The notes beneath the pieces are model-generated. The model searched no databases. It had not been told where the DNA came from and saw only the letters and a list, made by a program, of their open reading frames with translations. Source: Candidatus Methanomethylophilus sp. 1R26 (GTDB lineage: Archaea > Thermoplasmatota > Thermoplasmata > Methanomassiliicoccales > Methanomethylophilaceae). From it: a stretch of DNA of 64,000 nt. Location: the NCBI RefSeq assembly GCF_001481295.1, contig NZ_LOPS01000027.1, positions 42,802 to 106,801 of the forward strand, given 5' to 3'. Each line of letters begins with the position of its first letter. Position 1 is the stretch's first letter. Positions 36,603 through 46,233 of this stretch are shown here, in pieces. A program made the position numbers and the translations under genes.

Positions 36603-36950
36603 TAAGGGCGCAGGCGAAAACTGCTCATTCCTATGAACTCGCATGCTGCAAAATGTCTGCATCCGATGGCAGATGGGTGCCGGAGGACCGTCCCGGGTAT
36701 GAGATAGGATGGATTGTGTCGGAACTGCAAATTCGAACACTTGGACGATCCCCCGGTGTGCAATCCCATCCGCACACCGAATGACTGGCATATTTCCAGA
36801 TTACCGCTGGGTATTTAATTAAATTTGAATCCGAACTGATAACATTGCACCCCTGTTAATTTATCCGATTCTTTATCATATCTTTTACCAAATGAAATAG
36901 CCAGAATCATAAAAAATCGATTCTCTTGATCAAATGCCCCGAAACAGTGC
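36603..36950. other. Intergenic region, AT-rich right half
   Basis: The first 180 bp are GC-balanced without a supported gene. The right part from 36800 is clearly AT-rich (TATTTAATTAAATTTG, TTTATCATATCTTTTACC) and includes several possible TATA boxes for the winged-helix gene. No RNA gene or repeat was recognised. The low GC contrasts with the flanks and may mark an old insertion boundary. Confidence 0.35.
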
Positions 36951-37556
36951 ATGGAATCAATTATAAGAGTGCTGACCATTCATCTCTTCATGTTCAGTCC
37001 CGAAAAGGACCTGAGCAGGAAGATAATTGAGCTTCTCGGCAAAGATGGGATGTCGATTAGTTCGCTGGACAAGGAACTATCCAGGCAGGGCATAAAGGAC
37101 CACCGCCTGGTCCTCACCGGATATCTGAGGGCGATGACCGACCTCGGATACCTCAGGATGAGGGATGTTCCCCCGGCGAAGATCTACGTTCCTGCGAAAA
37201 GGCTGCCCGATAACATCTACGATGCCGTGACCGCCGGCGCCCGTGCCTACTCCGGCATAGACACCGACGAAGTGATACTGTACTGCCTGAACCGCCTGTT
37301 CCGCAGGCCGGTGTTCGAGTCGGAGCTCCGCCGCTGCGGGATCATGCGCCCTGTAGGCGAGAGAGCGGGCGATGATGCAGTGGCCGACGCCGCGAAGGTC
37401 CTGAAGAGGGCCGGCAACATCGTCCCGAGCGATGCCGCCTATGTTCCGGTGAAAGAATATCCTGAGGAATACGACGCGATTGTGGCCGCCGCCGTCCTGG
37501 AGGCCACGGACTCCGGGCACCTGGTCATGACGACCAAGCAGACGAAGCTCTTCTGA
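36951..37556 (+). CDS. Winged-helix-type putative regulator
   Basis: 201 aa from ATG 36951; ATG 36990 (MFSPEKDLSRK) is an alternative. Residues 15-80 look like a winged helix (SRKIIELLGKDGMSISSLDKELSRQG, LTGYLRAMTDLGYLRMRDV, IYVPAKR wing), and residues 95-165 appear to repeat a related fold (VILYCLNRLFRRPVFESELRRCG). It resembles archaeal MarR/DUF-type transcription regulators, but no specific family was recognised. It is a single gene with an AT-rich promoter. Confidence 0.55.
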   Translation: MESIIRVLTIHLFMFSPEKDLSRKIIELLGKDGMSISSLDKELSRQGIKDHRLVLTGYLRAMTDLGYLRMRDVPPAKIYVPAKRLPDNIYDAVTAGARAYSGIDTDEVILYCLNRLFRRPVFESELRRCGIMRPVGERAGDDAVADAAKVLKRAGNIVPSDAAYVPVKEYPEEYDAIVAAAVLEATDSGHLVMTTKQTKLF

Positions 37557-37591
37557 AAAGGTTAATATCCGCGGGTGCGTGCCTGGGGAAT

Positions 37592-38589
37592 ATGGCCCTG
37601 CAGGAGGTTATCGACGCCATCCGCGGATTCCCGGGCGCACCAGGAAGGGAAAGATACACGAGGTCGTCGACCTGTTGCCGACGGATTCGTTCGCTAACGT
37701 GGCCGCCGCCGAAGGCGAGGACGCCGCCGCCATCGATGACGGCGACCACTACATCCTCTTCGCCGCCGACGGCATCATGGAGTCGCTGGTCGAGTCTGAC
37801 CCGTACATGGCCGGCTATTTCGCGGTCCTGGTCAACATCAACGACATAGCCGCCATGGGCGGCAGGGCGACCGCCATGGTGGACGTCATGTCCATGTCCG
37901 ACGAGGTCCTCTGCGGGAGGATGCTCAGGGGCATGGAGGAGGGCGTCCGCAGGTTCAGGGTCCCGATCGTCGGAGGCCACACGCATCCTGACTGCGATTA
38001 CCATGCCATCGACATCTCCGTCATCGGCAGGGTCAGGAAGGACGCCCTGGTCCGGAGCAGCACCGCCGCCGACGGGGACGACGTCGTCATGGTCATGGAC
38101 CTGGACGGCCACTATCCAAAGACCACACCGTACGCATGGGAGACCACCCTCGCCAAGGACCCCAAGCTCGTGAGAAGGCAGATGGAGGCCGCCGCCATCG
38201 TGGCGGAGAACCACTGGGTGCACGCCGGCAAGGACCTCAGCAATCCAGGCAGCGTGGGCACGCTCGGCATGCTCCTCGAGACCTCGGAGATGGGCGCTGA
38301 AGTGGATATCCGCAGCATCCCCATACCGGAATCAGAGAAAGGGGAAGGCCTCATCCGCTGGCTCCTCGCCTATCAGGGATGCGGGTTCGTGTACTCGTGC
38401 CCTCCGGAGCATTCTGCCGACGTCATCGCCGAGTTCGCCAAGGTCGGCTGCGCCGGGGCGGTCGTGGGGAAGATCAACTCCTCCCGCAGGCTGACCCTGA
38501 CCATGGACGGAGAGAAAGGCGTCCTGTTCGATTTCACCAAGGACATCATCACCGGATGCAGGCCGAAAAGCCGCCGCAAATCGGAATGA
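37592..38589 (+). CDS. Methanogenesis marker protein 2, AIR-synthase-related (one frame break)
   Basis: About 332 aa after repair. A PurM/HypE/ThiL-fold ATP-binding protein: AAAIDDGDHYILFAADGI, VNINDIAAMGGRATAMVDVMSM, VPIVGGHTHPDCDYHAIDISVIG, KDLSNPGSVGTLGMLLE. The N-terminal MALQEVIDAIRGFPG and the whole arrangement fit the marker-2 family found only in methanogens, of unknown reaction. The frame breaks near 37645; adding one base gives GGTRKGKIHEVVDLLP. TATA-like GGTTAATATCC lies about 25 nt before the ATG. Confidence 0.85.
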
Positions 38590-38642
38590 TCCGCGGCCCC
38601 TGCATCCGGGCCGGAAGAAATACCGCCCGATCGAGAGAAAAG

Positions 38643-38949
38643 TGTTAGGCACGGAAAGGTGGACGTCACTTCCGCGGCCGGTAATCCATCTCCCTCCTCA
38701 ACCCTGTATCCCCGCAAACGTCGGTAGCTCGAGGTTAGGCTGCTCCCGTCAGGGCCTGGCCCGGTCCCCCCGATTGGCGCGCTCCGCGATCCCCTCCGGG
38801 AACGAAGGACGCGTACTCCAACTCTGCAGGACAAAGTATCATCGTCGTTCGAAGGGCCGGCCGTTTCCGCTCCGCCGCCCCCTCCAGTCGCCCACGCTGT
38901 GACGATTGCGTGTTCAGGGCACGCCAAGCTCCCCGGCCAAGCCTAACGT
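38643..38949 (-). ncRNA. ffs: Archaeal 7S signal recognition particle RNA
   Basis: On the minus strand the ends pair (GTTAGGC at the 5' end with GCCTAAC at the 3' end), and the highly conserved domain IV hairpin is present at about 38738-38768: CCAGGCCC, a UGAC tetraloop, then GGGAGCAGCC. Length about 307 nt suits archaeal 7S RNA. A TATA box TGTTAAAT (38971-38978) lies about 25 nt upstream and a T-run (TTTTCTC) follows the 3' end. The domain IV loop is UGAC instead of the common GGAA. Binds SRP54 and SRP19; the srp54 gene is in this window at 22302. Confidence 0.9.
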
Positions 38950-38970
38950 GGTGGTAAAAGGACGGTCCGT

Positions 38971-38978
38971 ATTTAACA
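38971..38978 (-). promoter_or_regulatory. TATA box of the 7S RNA gene
   Basis: TGTTAAAT on the minus strand, about 25 nt before the predicted 5' end of the RNA. Confidence 0.55.
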
Positions 38979-39189
38979 AGTATGCTTTTCGGAAACTTCC
39001 TCTTCCTCATATATGATTGAACAAGCGATTTCAAGCACTGCCCTGAACCGCACGGCCATCAGCTCGCCATGGCCGAATTTCCAGATCCGGCCTTGTATCC
39101 TCGTAATCAACTGACCGGCCTATATAGCTGCAACTAGGCCTACAGAGACGTTTTCTCTGCAATCATTTATTAACGTCCCGCCCGTGAGG

Positions 39190-40027
39190 ATGGCTGAGTG
39201 GTCCATTGAACGATGTTCAGACCTGCCTGCTGTCGATGTACAATGACATTGCCGCCGTCCTCGACGCGCACGGGTTCCGCTATTACGCTTTGTACGGCAC
39301 GGCCATCGGCACGGTGCGCCACAACGGGTTCATCCCGTGGGACAACGACATCGACCTGGGGGTCTGGGCGGAGGACCTGCCGGCGGTCATGGACGCCCTG
39401 GAATCGGACCTAGACAAAGAACGCTACTACGTCCACGACCCTACCGCCGATACCCATCCCCATGTCATGCTCAGGACGGAGGACATGGAGAAGGGCCTGG
39501 GTTCCGAACAGACCCCGTTCATCGACATTTTCCCGATCGAACGCTATCCGGAGGGCAGGTTCAGGCGCGCCGTCTCCTTCGCAGCGGTGTGGGGCCTCCA
39601 CATATGGGTCACGGCACTGAACCGCGTGAGGCCGCTGGCCGTCCACCGCATGCTCTCCTGGATACCGGCAGGGCATATGAGGCTGGCCGAGCTCATGCCC
39701 GAGGAAGGCTCGCGCACGACCGCCATCTACACGACAGCGTTCGCGAAGGAGCTCTTCCCCGCCGATTGGTACGGCACCCCTGTCAGGCACAGGTTCGAGG
39801 ACACCGAGATCCCCCTCCCGGAGAAATGGGACCTCCTCCTGACCGCGGAGTTCGGGGATTACATGACGCCACCTCCCGAGGACCAGCGCACCGGGGCGAA
39901 AGGGTTCCCGCTGAGCGTCCTGAAGGATTACATAATGGAGAAACGGGGCATCGACTGCCGCCGCATCCGCAGGCGCCGATTCATCTGTCGCCGCAGAGGA
40001 TGCAGCTCCCGTGGCCGGAGGCGATGA
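39190..40027 (+). CDS. LicD-family phosphotransferase (start and end uncertain)
   Basis: About 275 aa. LicD proteins transfer phosphocholine-like groups to surface glycans. The signature is clear: GFRYYALYGTAIGTVRHNGFIPWDNDIDLGV (seen from 39270 to 39365), with the metal-binding D-N-D-I-D, then TPFIDIFPIERYPEG and LPEKWDLLLTAEFGDYMTPPPEDQR. The continuous frame begins with TTG at 39206, but ATG 39190 sits 25 nt after a TATA box (TTTATTAACG) and would join by one added base near 39205, so I give that start. The arginine-rich last 25 residues overlap the convergent gene and probably result from a further frame error. Confidence 0.8.
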
Positions 40028-40630
40028 ACCTCGGGTCGGCGCCCTCGAGCTCCTTCAGGAGCTCCCCGTACTTCTCGCGGCTGGGCATGAAGTGCCTGTC
40101 CACGGTCGTCAGGACCTTATCCCAGGTGTCCTCTTGGATCTTCCCGTCGGACATGCCGCGGAAGAACAGGTCGGAGCTGTAGAAGACGCCGCTGCCGCGG
40201 TCGAGGCAGAGGACACCGTTCTGGAGATGGACCTCGGACGGGTACTTGTAGAACCTGAGGGCGAGCTCGCGTCGTTGATGCCGTTTGCCGAATCGCCGAC
40301 TATTATCCTGCCTTTGTATCCGAATCCCTGCATCTCCTTCGCGGTGAACGAGGAGCAGATGACGGAGATCTTCGGATACTTTTTGTGGAACAGCATGTAC
40401 CCGCCGCACTCGTCGGATTCCATATGGGATATGAAGAGGTACTTCAGCGGTTTCCCGCCGAGTATGCGGTCTATGCGCGGGAGTATCCATTCCGCCTGGG
40501 ACGCGGTGCCGGTGGCGAACATGATGGGGGGATCGGAGGCCAGCAGGTACTGGTGCACCGGCATGGCCATCATCCCCACGTTCTGCGAGAACTGGTAGAG
40601 CTTCCCGAATATCGGCGATTCGCGGTCCAT
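39981..40630 (-). CDS. Flavodiiron-like metallo-beta-lactamase-fold protein without flavodoxin domain (one frame break)
   Basis: About 217 aa after repair. The ODP (oxygen-binding diiron protein) core of FprA-type proteins is recognisable: LYQFSQNVGMMAMPVHQYLLASDPPIMFATGT, ILGGKPLKYLFISHMESDECGG, VICSSFTAKEMQGFGY, SGVFYSSDLFFRGM and FIASGHGSCI. The H-x-E-x-D-H motif reads HMESDE, so one ligand is lost. The frame breaks near 40272; one G (GACGCGAGC to GACGGCGAGC) gives INDGELALRFYKYP. The C-terminal flavodoxin domain is missing; a flavin reductase gene precedes it with TGATG overlap and may supply electrons. Confidence 0.78.
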
Positions 40631-41214
40631 CACTTTTTCCCCGGGCCGTCCGCGAGGGACCTGCCGACGGAGAAGGCCTTGGCGATTTCCCCGCCGACAT
40701 GCATGTACCTCCTGGTCTCCCCGTCGAACACCAGGGGGTCGAGCTTCGCGATGTCTATCTTCCCGTCGGTCAGGATCCTCTCGTCGGCGCTGACATTGAC
40801 GATCTCGGCCACCACGCGGATCGTGTCCTCGGCGATGGTGTCATGCGATACAACCTTGCACTCGAACGTCAGGGGGAACTCGTCGATGACAGGGGCGTCC
40901 ACGTGCGCGCTCGGGTGCGAATGCAGGCCGGACCTAGCGAACTTGTCGGGCGTCTTGTTGGCGGAGACGATCCCGAGGTAGTCCGCTTCCTTCACGTGCG
41001 CGGCGTCGGCGATGCTGACAGTGACCGCTCCCCTCTCCATGAGGGACACCGACGTGTGGTGGGAGGCGGTGAGGCAGATCCCGATGCGGTAATCATCGTC
41101 TATGCCGGCCCACGCGGCCATCAGGGCATCGGTCTTCCCCTCTTTGTCGTAGGCGGCGACGATAACGGCGGGCATAGGGTACAGCAGGGTCTTCCTTCCC
41201 AGGTCTTTCCTCAT
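40630..41214 (-). CDS. Flavin reductase-like FMN-binding protein
   Basis: 194 aa. Split-barrel flavoprotein of the flavoredoxin type: LLYPMPAVIVAAYDKEGKTDALMAAWAGI, YRIGICLTASHHTSVSLMERGAVTVSI, DYLGIVSANKTPDKFARSGL and PLVFDGETRRYMHVGGEIAKAF. Members reduce flavins or act as electron carriers in anaerobes. It is translationally coupled to the flavodiiron-like protein, which suggests a joint oxygen- or NO-detoxifying pair. Confidence 0.88.
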   Translation of the reverse strand: MRKDLGRKTLLYPMPAVIVAAYDKEGKTDALMAAWAGIDDDYRIGICLTASHHTSVSLMERGAVTVSIADAAHVKEADYLGIVSANKTPDKFARSGLHSHPSAHVDAPVIDEFPLTFECKVVSHDTIAEDTIRVVAEIVNVSADERILTDGKIDIAKLDPLVFDGETRRYMHVGGEIAKAFSVGRSLADGPGKK

Positions 41215-41378
41215 GCGGACCGTATCGGAAGGCGGTTATATCAGCTGTTCGCGCCGATGATCGGTGCCGTCAGCATCTCTGTTTATATACAAGGAGCGGA
41301 TAATCCTGAAGCGTGCTACGTGTTAGCACGGTGTACGTTGATAGATATGTCTGCAATATTCGGGGAGAGTGCTGAAGA

Positions 41379-41543
41379 ATGAGCATCATGGGCCTCACGG
41401 ACCCTTGGATCATCGGGGCCTATGCGCTTTGCATCATAACAGTGGTGCTCTGCTGCCTCGTCGGCATTCTCGGAGGAGGACGCAAGAACATCTCCAAAGA
41501 GGATGCCGATGAGGGAGATGAAGACGGGGGCATGGACCAATGA
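41379..41543 (+). CDS. Small accessory membrane subunit of the sodium symporter
   Basis: 54 aa: MSIMGLTDPWIIGAYALCII begins a single transmembrane helix that continues through TVVLCCLVGILGG and is followed by an acidic tail (EDADEGDEDGG). It is too short for ordinary gene finding, but its stop overlaps the symporter ATG (ATGA). Tiny one-helix proteins of this shape commonly precede SSS- and NSS-type symporters in archaea and bacteria. TATA-like elements occur near 41280-41290. Confidence 0.75.
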   Translation: MSIMGLTDPWIIGAYALCIITVVLCCLVGILGGGRKNISKEDADEGDEDGGMDQ

Positions 41544-43187
41544 GCGGCGTTTCGCTGCCCATATTGGCCGTCATGATCGCCGTCTTCGGAGCGGTCACGG
41601 TCTACCTCGGATATTACGGATACCGCAACACGCGCGACAACAAGGAGTTCCTGCTGGGCAGGAACAAGACCAACTCCGTCATCATCGGGCTGTCGTACGG
41701 CGCCACGTTCCTCAGCGCCAGCGCCGTCATCGGGTTCGGGGGGCAGGCCGCGACGCACGGCCTCACCCTGATGTACCTGTGCTTCCTCAACCTGTTCGTC
41801 GGCCTGTTCGTGGCGTTCCTGTTCTTCGGTCCCAGGACCAGGCGCATCGGCAGGAGGCTGCACGCCTCCACCTTCGCCGACATCCTCGGAAAGATGTACT
41901 CGTCCAAGGGGATACGCGCGTTCACCGCCATCCTCATCATCGTGATGATGCCGATCTACTGCGCTGCCGTGCTCAAAGGGGGCGTCAACTCCGTCGCCGT
42001 CATCACCGGGCTGAACGACTACTACGACGAGATCCTCGTGATCATGGCCGTCATCGTCGGCCTCTACGTCATCTACGGCGGGATCATCGCGGTCATGTAC
42101 AACGACGCGCTGCAGGCCGCCGTCATGTTCTGCGGCATGGCGGTGATCCTCGTGGTCACCTTCGCGGAGCTCGACGGCGTCACCGCGGCGTTCGAGAGCC
42201 TGGCGGACCTGCCGGCATCATCGGCTTCCGGGGTGCTCCCCGGGTTCGAGGGCTGGGACAGCGTGGCGGACTTCGAATCTTCGGAATGGATGCTGGTGGT
42301 AACCACGTTCCTGATGGGCGTAGGCCTGGGCGTGCTGACCCAGCCGCAGCTGATCGTCAGGTTCATGTCCGCCAAGGACGACCGCATGCTCGACCGCTCC
42401 CTCATAGTCGGGAGCATCTTCATGTTCGTCATCGTCGGCACCGCCTACACCTGCGGAGCACTGTCCAACGTCTTCTTCTGGAACAACGGAGAGGGGCTGG
42501 CGGCGGCGCACGTCGCGAGCATCTACGGCAGCGGGTCCACCGACTTCATCATCCCCCAGTTCATCCTCGAGCTCTTCGACGGGAAGACCGGAGGCGACTT
42601 CATCGTCTGCCTGTTCCTCCTGTCGCTGATCTGCGCATCGATCTCCACCATAAGCGCGCTGATGCACACCATCGGGGCGGCCGGGGGGATACGACCTGTA
42701 CACGCTCGCCAGGCAGCGCAGGGAGCGCAATGAGGCAGATTCCCAGAACATCAGGGTGAACAGGATCTGCACCGCCGTCATGCTGGTGCTCGTGGTCGTG
42801 TACTGCTACATCATGCCCAAGGACATCATAGCCAAGGCCACGTCGCTGTTCATGGGCATCACCGCCGCGGCCCTGCTGCCGGCCTTCGTGCACGGCCTGT
42901 ACACCAAGCGCACCCCCGACAGGAAAGCGGCGCTGGCCAGCATCATCGTCGGCACCGTGTCCTACCTGTTCTGGGCGCTGTTCATCAATACCTCTACCTC
43001 GGTGTTCCTGCCGATCTGCAAGTGGATCACCGGGAACAGCGTGCTGTTCACGGATGGCTCCATTCAGTACTGCGATGCGCTCGTCGTCGCGCTGCCCCTG
43101 TCGATCATCGTCTTCGCGGCCGTCCTACTCATCGACCGCGCCAGGGAGAAGAGGCAGCCGTCCCTGCAGGCGTCCGCGGCCGAGTGA
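41540..43187 (+). CDS. Sodium:solute symporter (SSS family; one frame break)
   Basis: About 549 aa after repair, with 12-13 transmembrane helices. N-terminal LAVMIAVFGAVTVYLGYYGY, then the SSS core GLSYGATFLSASAVIGFGG, LHASTFADILGKMYSSKGIRA, the sodium-site region GVGLGVLTQPQLIVRFMSAK and CLFLLSLICASISTISALMHTIG. The frame breaks near 42690 in a run of six Gs, after which YDLYTLARQRRERN and further helices continue. Co-translated with the small subunit. The substrate is not evident (amino acid, pantothenate or organic acid are all possible). Confidence 0.9.
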
Positions 43188-43328
43188 GGCCGCCGTCAAA
43201 CATCTTCCTGCATGTGCCAGACCGGCGCCCGCCGACAGCGGGGGCCGGCCCTCCCGGCCGTGTTCCGCCCCGCAGGCGAACATGCCTGCAGGGCTCACCT
43301 TTTAGTCATGTCCAGTTTAAGCCCGCGC

Positions 43329-44117
43329 ATGGAGAACGCACTCGAACTCTCCAACGTGTCCGTCGTGAAGGACGGGCATCGCATATTGGACCGCGTCAGC
43401 CTGACCATCGGGCAGGACGAGAACGTCGCGATCATAGGGCTCAACGGCTCTGGGAAGACCACCCTCCTCAAGCTGCTCCGCGGGGACATCTACCCCTATG
43501 ACGATGACGAGGTCCCGTACTCTATGAAGATATTCGGAGAGAGGCACTGGAACATATTCGACCTGAGGACCAAGATGGGGGTCGTGTCGATGGACCTGCA
43601 GAACAGGTTCTCGCCCGTGACCACCGTCAGGGAGGTCATCGGTTCCGGTTTCTTCGGCAGCCTCGACATCTTCAGGAACATGGAGGTCAGGCCGGAGATG
43701 AAGGAGCTCATCCGCTACCGCGCGACGGAGATGGGGATCGAGGACCTCCTTGAGAGGACCATCGAGGGCCTGTCGCTGGGCGAGATGCGCAGGGCGCTCA
43801 TAGCCAGGGCCCTGATCACTAATCCCAGGATGCTGATCCTCGACGAGCCGATGACCGGCCTCGACATCGTCATGAAGTCGAAGTTCAGGCAGATGTTCGA
43901 CATCCTGATCGATTCGGGCGTCCGCATCGTGATGATCACCCACGACCTGACCGACATCCCGGTCAGCATCGGCCGCATCGTGATGATCCGCAAGGGCAGG
44001 ATATTCGGCGACGGGAAGAAGGAGGACCTGCTCAACGACGAGAAGGTCTCCGAGCTCTACGGCGCGAAGATAAAAGTAGAAAGCACCAAAGGGATATACC
44101 GCATGTATCTGGAGTGA
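43329..44117 (+). CDS. Stand-alone ABC ATPase (ModF/YlmA-like)
   Basis: 262 aa from ATG 43329, preferred because a TATA box CTTTTAGT (43299-43306) lies 25 nt upstream; ATG 43308 is too close to it. One ABC domain: Walker A IGLNGSGKTTLL, Q-loop VVSMDLQNRFS, signature LSLGEMRRALIARALI, Walker B MLILDEPMTGLD, H-loop MITHDLTDI. No permease is adjacent. The YPYDDDEVPYSMKIFGERHWNIFDLR segment is typical of ModF-like soluble ABC proteins. It overlaps closely with the following zinc-ribbon gene. Confidence 0.85.
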   Translation: MENALELSNVSVVKDGHRILDRVSLTIGQDENVAIIGLNGSGKTTLLKLLRGDIYPYDDDEVPYSMKIFGERHWNIFDLRTKMGVVSMDLQNRFSPVTTVREVIGSGFFGSLDIFRNMEVRPEMKELIRYRATEMGIEDLLERTIEGLSLGEMRRALIARALITNPRMLILDEPMTGLDIVMKSKFRQMFDILIDSGVRIVMITHDLTDIPVSIGRIVMIRKGRIFGDGKKEDLLNDEKVSELYGAKIKVESTKGIYRMYLE

Positions 44118-44119
44118 AG

Positions 44120-44722
44120 ATGAGGTATTACTGCAGGGAATGCGGACACGAGATCGAGCCCGGGGCCGATTTCTGCTATTACTGCGGCGCTCTCAAGTCC
44201 AAAGCGATAGCCATAGACGACGAGGGGCGCGAGGTCTCTCCGGCGTACAGCCCGGACGGGGTCTGCCCGGACTGCGGCCACAAGAACATCGAGGGCGCCT
44301 CCTTCTGCTCCGAATGCGGCAGGAGGCTCTCCTCCGAGCGCCCACAGGAGGGGGCGGCGATGGCTGACCCCTTCGCGCAGCCGTACGGCCCCTACCCTGT
44401 CAAGACCCTCACCAGGAAGGACTACCTCGCCATGTTCCTGGCCTTCGTGCCTGGGATCGTCAACATCTTCGGCCTGGGGCACCTCGTCATGGGAAAGTGG
44501 TCCCGCGCGTTCATGTACCTGATGATCTCCGCCGTGGTGCTGTACCTCAGGTTCACCGTCGTGGCATCGTCCGGGACCGGCGTCTACATGCTCTATTGGT
44601 TCATCACCTTCGCCGTGTATTTCCAGCAGTCCATGGAGGTCGTGAGGCTGGTGTACGCCCCTCCCGGCGGCGGCAAGCAGGACGGGCCCGGCGGTGACAG
44701 CGGGACCGGAGGGCAGCGATGA
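44120..44722 (+). CDS. Double zinc-ribbon membrane protein
   Basis: 200 aa. Two zinc ribbons: YYCRECGHEIEPGADFCYYCG at 3-23 and CPDCGHKNIEGASFCSECG near 50-68, each with two C-x-x-C pairs. After a Pro-rich linker come three hydrophobic segments (YLAMFLAFVPGIVNIFGLGH, AFMYLMISAVVLYLRF, VYMLYWFITFAVYFQQ). The central part resembles TM2-like membrane domains. It lies between the ABC ATPase and rfcL with 2-bp spacing and an ATGA overlap; its role is unknown. Confidence 0.78.
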   Translation: MRYYCRECGHEIEPGADFCYYCGALKSKAIAIDDEGREVSPAYSPDGVCPDCGHKNIEGASFCSECGRRLSSERPQEGAAMADPFAQPYGPYPVKTLTRKDYLAMFLAFVPGIVNIFGLGHLVMGKWSRAFMYLMISAVVLYLRFTVVASSGTGVYMLYWFITFAVYFQQSMEVVRLVYAPPGGGKQDGPGGDSGTGGQR

Positions 44723-46224
44723 GCGAGGACTGGAACGAGAAGTACCGCCCCAGGACGCTGGACGATGTCGTCGGGAACCCGACCGCCGTGCAGACCATGC
44801 GCGCCTGGGCGAAGTCCTGGGAGCACGGAGTCCCGGAGAAGCGCGTCCTGCTCCTGAAAGGCGCCCCCGGCATAGGGAAGACCTCCTCCGCCTGGGCCCT
44901 GGCCCGCGAGATGGGCTGGCCGGTGGTGGAGATGAACGCCTCCGACCAGAGGAAGGCGGAGGACATCAGGAACATAGCGCTCAGGGCCTCGCATTTCGAC
45001 ACCTTCTCGGACGACGGCAGCTTCTCCGCGGTCCGCAAAGGCGGGATGAAGATGATCATCCTCGACGAGGCCGACAGCTTCTCCCCGTCGGGGGACAGGG
45101 GCGCCCTGCCGGCGATCAGCGAGCTCATAAAGACCACCGAGCAGCCGACCGTGATGATCGTCAACGACTTCTACAACATCTCGAGGAGGTCGTCCGCCGT
45201 CAAGGACTGCACCCTGCAGGTCGATTTCAAGAAACCCCGTGCCGCTGCCGTCGAGAGGGTGCTCGCCCATATCTGCGAATCTGAGGGCGTGGACGCGGAG
45301 CCGGCGGCGCTGGCCGCCATCGCGGACAACGCCGACGGCGACCTGAGGGCCGCGGTCAGGGACCTGGAGTCCCTGGCGTACGGCGGAGTCAGGGTGACCG
45401 CGGAGGCGGCCCATGCCCTCTCCATGAGGCAGGCCGCCGGCACCAAGAGCATGTTCGACTTCATCGGGGCGGTCTTCACCAAGAGGGACCCGGCCCTGGC
45501 GTATTCCGTCCTGCGCGACGTCGATTCCGACCCGGGCACCGTCTCCGTATGGCTGGACGAGAACATACCGTACCAGGTGTCGGACACCGGGGAGCTCGTC
45601 CGCTGCTACGAGCGCCTGTCCCGGGCCGATATCTACCTCGGGAGGGTGAACAGGCGCATGTACTACGGGTTCTGGGGATACGCCAACAACCTGATGGTCG
45701 ACGGCATCATAGAGTCCCTGCACAGCAAGCCCAAATGGACCCGCATCAACTGGCCGTCGTACCTCACCAAGATGTCCCGCACGAAATCGGTCCGCGCGGT
45801 GAGGAACTCCCTGGCCTCCAAGATCGGCCGCATGACCCATACCTCGGCCGCCCGCATCCTGGCGGATTCCCTGCCCTCGTACAGGGCGATGGCGAAGAAC
45901 GACCAAGGGTTCCGCGTCATGCTGGTGAAGGAAGGGGGCCTGGACGAGGACGAGCTCGCGTTCCTCCTGGGCGCGAAGGTGGATTCGGCGGCGGTGAAGA
46001 AGACCTTCCTCGAGGCGTTCCCGCCCGAGGAGAAACCGGCCAAGAAGGCCAAGGGCAAGAAGACTGAGCAGGGGCCCGCTCCGGAGCCTGCTGCAGCCGC
46101 CCCGGCCGCCGAGGCGCCTGCAGAAGAAACGAAGACCGCGCAGGAGCCAGCTCAGCAGGCGGCTCCCGAGGCGCCTGCTCCCAAGCCGGCGAAGAGAGTG
46201 CAGACGAGCCTCTTCGATTTCTGA
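44719..46224 (+). CDS. rfcL: Replication factor C large subunit
   Basis: 501 aa. Part of the clamp loader that opens PCNA at primer ends. WNEKYRPRTLDDVVGN (RFC box II), Walker A LLKGAPGIGKTSSAWALA, VVEMNASDQRKAEDI, Walker B MIILDEADSFS, sensor 1 VMIVNDFYNISRRS, and a C-terminal collar domain. The disordered Ala/Pro/Lys-rich tail ends with VQTSLFDF, a perfect PCNA-interacting peptide. Start overlaps the zinc-ribbon stop (ATGA). Confidence 0.97.
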   Translation: MSEDWNEKYRPRTLDDVVGNPTAVQTMRAWAKSWEHGVPEKRVLLLKGAPGIGKTSSAWALAREMGWPVVEMNASDQRKAEDIRNIALRASHFDTFSDDGSFSAVRKGGMKMIILDEADSFSPSGDRGALPAISELIKTTEQPTVMIVNDFYNISRRSSAVKDCTLQVDFKKPRAAAVERVLAHICESEGVDAEPAALAAIADNADGDLRAAVRDLESLAYGGVRVTAEAAHALSMRQAAGTKSMFDFIGAVFTKRDPALAYSVLRDVDSDPGTVSVWLDENIPYQVSDTGELVRCYERLSRADIYLGRVNRRMYYGFWGYANNLMVDGIIESLHSKPKWTRINWPSYLTKMSRTKSVRAVRNSLASKIGRMTHTSAARILADSLPSYRAMAKNDQGFRVMLVKEGGLDEDELAFLLGAKVDSAAVKKTFLEAFPPEEKPAKKAKGKKTEQGPAPEPAAAAPAAEAPAEETKTAQEPAQQAAPEAPAPKPAKRVQTSLFDF

Positions 46225-46233
46225 GGCACGGCC

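Noticed and set aside
39185..39210. tRNA-like GGATGGCTGAGTGGTCC before the LicD gene
   Set aside because: It resembles the D-arm of Leu/Ser tRNAs, but no anticodon arm, T-loop or acceptor partner follows, and it is the start of the LicD coding sequence.
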